This document shows positions 7,701-15,000 of a stretch of 15,000 nucleotides of DNA, piece after piece. The DNA lies in the NCBI RefSeq assembly GCF_042767895.1, contig NC_091577.1:24652987-24667986 (forward strand), in the 5' to 3' direction. Every line of letters starts with the position of its first letter. Position 1 is the stretch's first letter. The notes under the pieces were generated by a model. The model was not told where the DNA came from, did no database searches, and saw nothing but the letters and a program-made list of their open reading frames with translations. Origin of the DNA: Penaeus vannamei (Eukaryota; Arthropoda; Malacostraca; Decapoda; Penaeidae). A program made the position numbers and the translations under genes.

Positions 7701-10385
7701 ATAACTACATCTGTCAAAGCAGTTGTATCTGATGGTAATTCAAAAATGGAAGATCCTGGCACTAAGGCTGAAAGTTCTCGCAATTCTTTAGCAATATCTG
7801 AGGTATCAGAGGAAGGCATACCCTTAGGCTGTGAAGCTGCCTTGATTGATCCAAATCTTGTTACAGGGTTTGAGATAAAAAGTTTGTCAGGTGAAGGCAC
7901 TGATTTTGAGGACATTTCTGTTGATGAAATAGCATTTATTACTGGTGTGAAATCAGCAATGCCAGCTGGGTACACTTTTAGAACAAACACTGCTGAAGAT
8001 GATACTATGTCTGAAGCTCTTTCCTACTATGATTTGGATAACTCCTTTGCTGTTAAAGATAGGTATGGTGTAGCTGTTACTGTAAGTGGAACTCTAGAAG
8101 GGACAGAAGCACTAGTTGATGAAGGTGGAGAAGAAAAGCAAATTCCTCTTGAGGAAGGGGGTATAGAAGAATTAGTTATGGAGCCATCTTTCAATGCTCT
8201 TTTGAAAAGCTCTCGCCATTCATCTAGAGGAGCTAGCTTAGATAACTTGTTTGATAGTGGACCCAATGAAGAAGGTGCAGGAATAGAAAAGATTTGCAAT
8301 GAAGAACCAGAAGTTGCCTCTGCTAACAGGAGTACTTTCCTGACAGAAGTTGAAACTTCATCCCATAAACATTTTGCAGATGTTTCTAAAGTTGAAAAAT
8401 ATCAATATCCTTCTGTGACATCTATAAGTAGTTCTCAAGACACAACTTCCAGAACAACTAGTGAAATTGCACCAGATACTGGAGATAAGAAAAAGTCCTC
8501 AGAAACTATTGTGTTAGATTCAGCTGTCCCAGGTGAAAGTTTAGCCCCTGGTGAGGCAGAAATGCCATTTGTTTCAACCAAAGAAGTAAGGAAGCCAGAT
8601 ATAAAACTTGATAGACTAAATTCTTTATCAGATAGTGTACCCATTAAGAAAGAGAAGAGTAAAGAAGCTAAGACAGTAAAGAAAGCAAAAATAACAATAG
8701 ATGATAGCCCAAAGACAGAAAGCAAGCTTCAGTATACTCCATTTGTCCCACCAGGAATTAAGTATGGACACACTGTAAAAGATATAGATGATGATATAAG
8801 CAAGACTGATATTGCTCAAAAAGTCATGGAGAAAGAAATGATTGTGAAGGAATGCTACACACCACATCAAATACCTGAAAGAAGTGAAAGAAGTGAAGAC
8901 AAGTCAATTAGCTTAGTAGATGTACCAGTCTGCCCTGAAGGTTTAAAAGTCAAAGATCAGATCACAGAAGACAGATCAACAACTGAGCCAACTGTTTTAT
9001 CTGATTTTCCGGATAAGGAAGCAAAGATTACATCAGTGATTACAACAGAACATGAGGTTAAGGTAATTGAACAGACCAACATACAGACATTAAGTATAAG
9101 CATATCTAACGGAGAAGACCACAAAACTATAACTCGTACTTCAGAAGTCAGAAATAATAGGAGCACTGTCTCAGAAAAAGAAAAAGACAGCATTCCAGCA
9201 GCTTTAGAGACTAAAGATTCAAAGACAATAAAAGTTTCAGTTCCTGAAGAAGTGCATCTCACTTCGGTAAAAGAAATTTCGAAAAAGGAAGGAGATAAAC
9301 TAAAGCCAAATGAAACGGTTTGTCTAGCATCACAGAAGAAAACAGGTACAATAATACAATATGTCCCCCATGTTCCTCTAGAAACAGGAAATAAAACATC
9401 AGAGGCTCAAAAGCCTGTAGTAACAGATTCAAAACCCAAAATACATTATGTACCTCATGTACCTTCAGATTTATTAAAAGAATCATGCGAAGTGAGAGAA
9501 ACAAGTGCTGGAAAATCACCAGTAGTGACAGAAGCAAAGATAATGTCTACAAAGCCAATTGAAGTGAAAGTAAAGAAAGATGTGAAACTAAACTATGTGC
9601 CATATGCACCATCAGATATCCTAAAGAGTATCCCAGAAGAGGAAAAGAATAGCAAAGAAGTGTCTGTTAAAACATCAAAAATGGAGTCTCTTTCTCATCA
9701 AACTAATTTACAACAGCAAAAGAATGTAAAAAAGACTGAAAAGGAATTAAAAACAGATGCACAAGAGAAGATTCAGTATGTGCCTCATGTACCAATAAAA
9801 GCTGAAGCAGCCATTCCAGTGCCAACTTCTTCCATGAAAGTGCAAGAAAAGACCACAAAGAACATTTTAATAAGGGAAGAAGAACTGAACACTGTAAAAG
9901 AAACTGCGATTATGTCCGATGATGAAGAAGGAGGGAAAATTGAACCACCAAAAGCACCAAAGGCTAAGACTGAGAAAACTGAACCCATTAAAATAAACTA
10001 TGTGCCTTGTTTCACGGCTGAAAGCCAAGTAAATGTTTTGGCAGCTGACAAGAAAACAAAATCTGTTATAGAAGCACAAGTTCATGTACCAGCAGAAAAG
10101 CCAAAAATCAGTGCCTCAGTGTCATCTAAAGAGACTATTAAAGATAAAGAAAAGTCTGAAATTCAATATGTCCCTTATGCATCTAGTGATGTACCTAAAG
10201 CAAGCTCCGGAGCTAGACCAAAAGAAATTCACTATGTACCCCATGCACCTAGTGATCTAGAAAGATTCAAAATGCAGGAACCAATTTCAAAAGCTCAAGT
10301 TATTCCTTCTGTCATCATAACCTCTCCTTCCTCTTGTAAACTCGATTCTGTGGTAACAAGCTCTTCATCTATCCCAGAAAGTATT
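4755..10385 (+). CDS. Giant exon B: 1,877-codon repeat-bearing disordered segment
   Basis: The exon is 5,631 nt, open throughout, phase 0 at both ends. Its donor is ATT|GTAAGT; read-through meets TGA at 10446-10448. The frame runs from GTA at 4755 through an internal ATG at 4803, so that ATG is not needed as a start. Three zones are visible. Codons 1-440 are acidic and Ser-rich and include a duplicated segment with R-[ND]-[VI]-P-I followed by acidic residues. Codons 443 to about 1010 hold seven diverged units that each begin R-K-[ILV]-S. From about codon 1290 the composition switches to Lys, Pro, Val and Glu, and eight Tyr-Val-Pro motifs appear (codons 1325-1840). The last zone resembles the composition of PEVK spring regions of muscle titins, without homology being shown. 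No enzyme motif, signal peptide or membrane segment was seen. Probable role: elastic or scaffold segment of an MSP-300-like protein, heavily phosphorylatable. Confidence 0.87.
5340..5621 (+). repeat. Diverged duplicate 'MQ..P....R[ND][VI]PI' segment, 70-residue period
   Basis: Coding positions 5340-5417 and 5550-5621 each start Met-Gln, continue through a Pro-Val or Pro-Thr and a Lys-rich linker, and end R-N-V-P-I-V-L-E-D or R-D-I-P-I-M-L-V-E-D. Their starts are exactly 210 nt (70 codons) apart. A weaker relative, R-H-N-V-L-I-V-D, lies at 4998-5021. The spacing matches the period of the R-K-I-S units further along the same exon, which suggests that the exon grew by tandem duplication of units of about 70 residues. 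Confidence 0.55.
6081..7790 (+). repeat. Seven-copy array of 60-85-residue units starting R-K-[ILV]-S
   Basis: Unit starts (the Arg codon) are at 6081, 6276, 6486, 6930, 7137, 7392 and 7566, giving spacings of 65, 70, 148, 69, 85 and 58 codons. The 148-codon gap is about two periods, so one copy may have decayed. Each unit opens R-K-[ILV]-S-[TV]-[AG]-[ST], has a Glu-Ile/Val element about 10-18 residues later, and in most copies a second element of the form Q-S-F-x-x-E-R-x-x-S or a relative, then a Val-rich tail. Both conserved Ser positions lie in basophilic kinase contexts (Arg at -3). Copies at 6276 and 6486 are the most alike. The units are too short of hydrophobics to be an obvious globular domain and look like repeated linear motifs. 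Confidence 0.8.
8727..10268 (+). repeat. Eight-copy [IL]-[QHN]-Y-V-P-[HY]-[VA]-P-[S]-D motif array
   Basis: Motifs start at 8727 (divergent, L-Q-Y-T-P-F-V-P), 9354, 9441, 9588, 9771, 9993 (divergent second half), 10161 and 10227. Spacing is irregular, 22-74 codons after the first gap of 209. Most copies follow Lys-rich sequence, and four continue with S-D plus one or two hydrophobics. Conserved Tyr and Pro in an otherwise fast-drifting Lys/Glu-rich background indicate a short linear motif under selection, probably a multivalent binding site. The partner is unknown. Confidence 0.8.
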
Positions 10386-11897
10386 GTAAGTATATTCATG
10401 AATTCAATAACAAACGAGTGGTGCATGACATTTCATTTAACTTACTGAGTGATATAATCACTAGGTTTGATTTTTAACCCTTGTTCCCTGGGTATCAAGA
10501 CTGCATTGATGCTCACCTGTGGTGGAAAATCTGTAATTTTTGACATGACTACCCTATGCACTATCACTGCTGTTATATATATTTTGAAGGTTCAAAATCA
10601 TCTACTCGAATGCTGATGTGCTAAGATTTTAGTCATGTCTACACTAAAATACTGTTGCCTCAGCAAATTACACATTTCATCAGAAAAAAAGTTAATGAGA
10701 ATATTTGATTAATTTATATGGCAATTTGATTTTGCAGTTTTCACTGGATATATGTATTCCTGATAAAGACTTAACAATGAAAGGATTAAATCATTCATCT
10801 TGCCTTACGAGATTTTTCATTCATTCTCATTCTTGCCTTACTTAACAATTGTCACAGTAAAAGCTTCTGCAACTAGTGACCACCACCCAGAGTAATGCCT
10901 GGATCTCTCAGAAACCACCAAGGGTACAGAAGTTATTGAATTTAATGTTTCGGTAGTTAGTCTTCAATGTGAGTGATATTTCATTACTTAGCATGGAGAT
11001 AAGTGTTGTGTTGTTATTTACCATATTAACCCACTTGCGCCGGGTGTCACACATACGTGACGCTCAGAATAGAGACCATGGCTGGCTGTCCCACCAGTGT
11101 GACACTAGATTGGAACTTGCACACAAATTTTGTCGCCCGAGGTGCACAGCGCACGGGCTGGTTCCCAGACTGGCCCGCGTGCCAATTTTCATACTGCCCG
11201 GCAATGGGGATTATCGTCCACCAAATGGACCTTAGTGGGTGGGTTAAATGGGATTTTATAGTTGTTGTTGTTATGAAACCACATTACACAGCTGTTGCAT
11301 TATTACAATTTACAACAACACCAGAAGTACATGATAGACAGGAAAGAGTCACACGTACACAATTACACATTACAAATGAAGCAGAAAATTAGTCTGGGAA
11401 GGCATATGATCTTAGAAATTTTAAAGAGAGCTTTACAAAAGGAAAAAGAAAGGCAATATGGTGAAAAATTTAGAAAATAAAAGAGTATTTTGAAAACTGT
11501 TAATAAGAATCTATTTCAAGCATATAAATTGGTTGGCAAGGCAGTGTTATGAAGATTTATTTTATTTCAGTGTCTTTCTATAATGTGAAATATTAGTTAT
11601 TGTTTTGTTCATTATCTTTGCAAGTAACAAGTGTACTTACTCTAAATATGCTATCTTTCATTTCTTCAATAATTTTATTAATATAATTAACCAAAAATCT
11701 TGAAAAGTAACATGATTTATATTCTCTTCAGTTATAGTAGTTATCTTCCTTTAATGAATTTCCTTGTCAATAAGTGTGAATGTGTATCAACAGCAGCATT
11801 TTCTTGTATGTAGACCAAAATTTTATTTAAAATTTGCAGCACCTTTTTTGATAGTTCTAAAGCAACATGTATTATTTATTCTGAACAATATTTACAG
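10386..11897 (+). other. Intron, 1,512 nt, between giant exons B and C
   Basis: The donor is GTAAGT at 10386 (strong) and the acceptor ends ATATTTACAG at 11897. The body is AT-rich except for a GC-rich insert at about 11030-11243, described separately. Short open frames at 10969-11235, 11057-11392 and 11295-11480 lie in or beside the insert and show no recognisable protein. A good-looking cryptic acceptor, TTTGATTTTGCAG, ends at 10737. AATAAA occurs near 11475, but nothing else supports a transcript end there. Confidence 0.75.
11026..11247. mobile_element. Probable piggyBac-type miniature element (MITE) with TTAA target duplication
   Basis: A 214-nt GC-rich block (11030-11243) sits in AT-rich intron, flanked on both sides by TTAA (11026-11029 and 11244-11247). 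The inner ends are CCCAC and GTGGG, so with the TTAA there is a 9-nt perfect inverted end. TTAA duplication with CCC...GGG ends is the signature of piggyBac transposons. Inside, GTGTCACAC (11044-11052) pairs perfectly with GTGTGACAC (11097-11105), and GTCCA/TGGAC (11216-11230) forms a small hairpin. There is no transposase; it would be a non-autonomous, possibly decayed copy. The short matching ends leave room for chance or for another repeat class. Confidence 0.5.
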
Positions 11898-11903
11898 GTA
11901 AAA
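11886..11903 (+). promoter_or_regulatory. Juxtaposed acceptor/donor (recursive-splice-like) at the start of giant exon C
   Basis: The acceptor AATATTTACAG is followed directly by GTAAAA, the first bases of exon C. Joined to exon B (ending ATT) the regenerated donor is weak. If the spectrin exon (ending CCAG) were joined here, the junction would read CAG|GTAAAA, a good donor. It is the second site of this form in the same gene. Confidence 0.35.
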
Positions 11904-14900
11904 TATGAAGACATAGAAGACACTGTAAGCATTCATTCACAAAATGAGGAGGATGAAATATCTAGAGTTGAGGCAGAGCATCAGTTGATGGAAACTGATA
12001 CCAGTAACAGTGAAAGAATTGAGGCGGGTAGAGCAGATGTTGAACCTGTTATAAGTGTTAGGGAGACAGGAGACAGGTCTGAGTTTGAGAAAGACATTGT
12101 AATAAAAAAAAGGAAAAGATTTGGAAAGCTGTATGAAGAAGTGGATAATAATATAAAAGAAATGACCAGTGAAGCAAAACTTATTAAAAGCAAAGATAGT
12201 GCAAGCAGCACATCATTTGTAGTTTCCAAGGAGGAGAAAGTTACTCCAGAAGAATTAGAAAAAGTAATGAGAAAGAGGGGACTGCTTACAAGGAAGGCTC
12301 TTTATGAAAACTGGGAATCTATAAGCTCATGTTCAAGTGGAAATGAAAGTAAAAGAGGATCTTCAACTGAGGGTTCAATTGATTTTGGGTCAGAGACTCG
12401 TGGAGCAGTGTCTGGGGATTGGGATGATGCTCCAATTCTGACTGACTTAAACTTACAAAATCCTCCAGCTGAATCCAAATCTGTTCCTGTTGAATCCATC
12501 CCAGAAGAAGCTGCCATTGATCCCAGAAAGGAAGAGCTACGATTTAGTTTTGTGAGTTCAAGTAGTATTGAAATAGACAGGGATGAGGTTTTTACTAGTG
12601 AAGTGGAGATGGATTTCCAGGACGTTGATGCTTTAGTAGAAGTTGCAGAAATAGACTCTCCTTCATCTGATGAAAGTGATGATCTAGAGGAGCCTTCAAA
12701 AGTACGGATCTCAGCTGCCACCATTTATGAAGATGCAGTCATCCAGGCCTTGGAGGGAGGAAATGAAAGAGGAACTGGAAAGAGAAAGAAAGTAAATGTT
12801 AATCCTCAGATTGACAAAGCAGAAGCAGTTAACCAAGCTTCAGTCAGTTCCTTTTCTGAACATTTATCAACAGAGATCATGGACCCCAAAAGCAGTGTCA
12901 CTGAAGGTGCAGCTAGATTTGAAGAAAAAAAAGAATCAACAGAAAAAACACATCAACCTGAAGAAAGTTCTAAAAGTCTAATAACCCTGCATGAATCTCC
13001 CAAAGTAAAAGATAGGGAAGCTCTTCTTCCATCTGAAGGTAAATCTGAAGGAGAAGAAAGTGTACATAAAAAACAGCCAAATGAAGGAGAAGTGCTTGAG
13101 ATTATCTATGAAGTGGTTACTGTGACTCGAACAAAAGAACCAAAGGCACAAACTGTTATTGAACGAGTAATCATAGAACCAGAAGAAACAGTTAGTGACA
13201 CTGAATCCGATGCAGAAGAAACTTTAAAAACTAGAATTGAGCCTAGGGGATATTTACCATCAGATGGAAAGCATTCTAAATCAAGTAACGAATATCTTAC
13301 GAATACTAAAGGTGCTTTATCTTTATCTGCAAGCACAACTCCTACAAAAGATTCTGATACAGAGACAGAGATAGATGTAATAGATGCAGATGTAAAAGCA
13401 AAAATAAATTTATCTCCATATTCATCCCAAGCATTGAAAGGAGAACCTAAATGTAGAGATTCTCAGGATGATCAGAAACAGATGGTATGTGTTGTGCAAG
13501 CCACAACAAATATTTCTCATAGTTTACCACCTATAAATGAAGATGAACCAAATATTTCTAAACCAGATCGTGAAGTTTCCCATGAAATATTGCAGGGTGG
13601 TGATAAAATAGATGTAGATGTTGTAACATCAGAATTAGCCTCTGAAAATTCTTTGAACAAAGTAATTCCTCAGTATACTAGTAGTGTGCGAAATGAGAAA
13701 GAAACTTTTGAAATAGCGATTGAGAGTCAAATGAATCCATCTATTGCAGTAAGTCTTGTGTCGGTGGAAGTAGAAGAAGTGTTTAATAAGGCAGATGTAT
13801 CAGAAACTGCAACAGATGAAAGCAAGCAGCATAGAATAAAGGAAGATCATGAGGGATCTCCTGAATGTTCCATGAAAAGTGGAACAGTTATGGATGAAGC
13901 AAGCAAAGTTTTTCTTGCAGTTTCAAAGCCAAAACAGTATGTTCAGAATGACCCTGAAACTATGGAAGACTTTTCTGGAATAGAAGAGACTGTAGACAAA
14001 GCAGTTTCTCATTCTTTTATGGATACACATAAAACAGAAAATATTCCTGAAAAAGTTCATGCACATGATAAACAAGGAACAGATGATAAACCACTTGCTT
14101 CTGTTATGACTGGAAGAAATGAAGAAGTATTTATTAATCCAGGAAGTGATAGTGAAGACAGTTTAAAGGAATTTGGAAAGGAAGATGCTATTCAGACAGG
14201 ACAACTTACAAGAAGACTCTCAGCATCAAGTAGTAGTTCATCAAACAGCAGTTTTGAGATGGTAGAATGTGAGCCAGAGGTAGACCTAGAAGAACAATTG
14301 TCATCCCATGAAAGTTTTGAAGAAGCAGAAATTGAAGATAAAGAGGACCTTATAGAGAGTGATGAAAGCCTTGATAAAATGACAGAATGCACTACCATAG
14401 GAGAGGCTGTGCACCCAGAGATTGCAAGTGTCTCTCTTGAAATCAAATTAGAAAGGCATGTCAGTATTGATAGTTCTGTGTCTACACTGTCAGAAGCTGA
14501 AACAGTGATTCATGTTCCAATAGGAAGTCTGCCCAAGAAGATATCTGAGACAGCATCAGTGAAAGATGACAGTCAAATTGGAGTAAAGAGTGGAGAAGCC
14601 AAGGACCCATTAGTAAGATCAGTATCTGAAGAATTGATTACAAAGACTGGAAACCAAGGTGGAATAAAGCAAATCGGTAAGTCACCTACTGTTCTTGAAG
14701 CTGTTGAGAGTGTAAAAGAAGACATGAAGAAAGATGAGGACAAAGAGGAAGAAGTTACATCTTATGTTGAAGTGAAACCAATTCAAGAGAAAGAATTCAG
14801 AGATGATACTGGATATCAAAGGGCAGAAGTAGTCACAACTGGAAGAAAAATAGATGATGACATGCGAGGCTGTTCTGTGGAAATAATTTCAAGTGTGCCA

Positions 14901-15000
14901 ATCAAACATGAGTATTATCCTATTGAAAGTTGTACAATCAGTACTTTGCCAGTTAAAGTTTCTAAACAGGATGTAGAGGGGGGAAAATATGGTCCTGAAG
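11898..15000 (+). CDS. Giant exon C: disordered acidic segment, at least 1,034 codons, runs off the window
   Basis: Reading from GTA at 11898 in phase 0, I checked the frame codon by codon to 15000 and found no stop. It continues the same protein; no start is needed. The peptide begins V-K-Y-E-D-I-E-D and is rich in Glu, Asp, Ser, Val and Lys, with no visible fold. Notable parts: a basic KKRKR cluster (12105-12119) before a predicted helical stretch with E-E-L-E-K-V-M-R-K-R (about 12250-12285); a second basic cluster KRKK (12780-12791); an E-I-I-Y-E-V strand-like element (about 13100) resembling E-V-I-Y-Q-V in exon B (about 5920); and a Ser-rich run after R-R-L-S (14211-14270). R-x-x-S motifs recur near the end. 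Probable function: a further flexible, phosphorylatable part of an MSP-300-like protein. Confidence 0.85.
14211..14627 (+). repeat. Cluster of basophilic-kinase-type motifs (R-R-L-S, R-H-V-S, K-K-I-S, R-S-V-S)
   Basis: Four motifs occur within 139 codons: R-R-L-S at 14211, R-H-V-S at 14454, K-K-I-S at 14535 and R-S-V-S at 14616. The third is followed by E-T-A-S, close to the S-T-A-S of the exon B units. They resemble degenerate heads of the R-K-I-S units without the rest of the unit. They may be remnants of the same family or simply kinase sites in disordered sequence. Confidence 0.4.

Noticed and set aside
10738..10845. Possible alternative last exon: good acceptor TTTGATTTTGCAG followed by about 35 open codons in phase 0 to a TAA
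   Set aside because: No convincing polyadenylation signal close downstream, no donor for an internal exon, and the peptide does not resemble the flanking exons. RNA evidence would be needed.
10854..10975. Coding-like stretch in the intron (reads ...ASATSDHHPE, stop, then CLDLSETTKGTEVIEFNVS)
   Set aside because: Interrupted by a stop, and the adjacent CACAG acceptor would put a stop first in phase 0. It may be a decayed exon, but the evidence is too thin to call a pseudoexon.
10969..11392. Short open frames over the GC-rich intronic block
   Set aside because: Their open length follows from the GC-rich transposon-like sequence; no protein similarity or splice context.
1..15000. CRISPR arrays, tRNA or rRNA genes, bacterial operon features
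   Set aside because: No regularly spaced DNA repeats, no cloverleaf or rRNA-like sequence recognised, and the intron-exon structure indicates a eukaryotic nuclear gene.

Overview
The window lies inside one large protein-coding gene on the + strand of an arthropod-like nuclear genome. It shows AT-rich introns with canonical GT-AG borders, a spectrin-type exon, and a small GC-rich transposon remnant in one intron. No promoter, start codon, stop codon or polyadenylation site of the gene can be placed here; the gene runs off both ends. I see no second gene on either strand.

Layout: the last 8 codons of an exon (1-25); a 142-nt intron; a 53-codon exon coding spectrin-repeat helices (168-326); a 1,530-nt intron; giant exon A (1857-4493, 879 codons); a 261-nt intron; giant exon B (4755-10385, 1,877 codons); a 1,512-nt intron holding a probable piggyBac-type miniature element; and giant exon C (11898 to beyond 15000, at least 1,034 codons). 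Every exon border is phase 0, so any exon could be skipped without changing frame. The three giant exons together code about 3,790 residues with no recognisable fold. They are rich in Ser, Thr, Glu, Asp, Val and Lys and are almost certainly intrinsically disordered.

The combination of a spectrin repeat with huge, phase-compatible, low-complexity exons best fits an arthropod MSP-300 / nesprin-1 gene, a giant linker between cytoskeleton and nuclear envelope in muscle. This is inferred from architecture, not from recognised sequence, so the gene symbol is left blank. A spectraplakin (shot/MACF type) is the main alternative.

The disordered part has internal order. Exon B carries a duplicated VPI/acidic segment near its start, then seven diverged 60-85-residue units beginning R-K-[ILV]-S, then a Lys/Pro/Val/Glu-rich tail with eight copies of a [IL]-[QHN]-Y-V-P-[HY]-[VA]-P-type motif. 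Exons B and C both begin with GTAAA directly after a CAG acceptor, a configuration that can regenerate a donor site after splicing (recursive splicing). This gives a plausible route for optional removal of thousands of residues.
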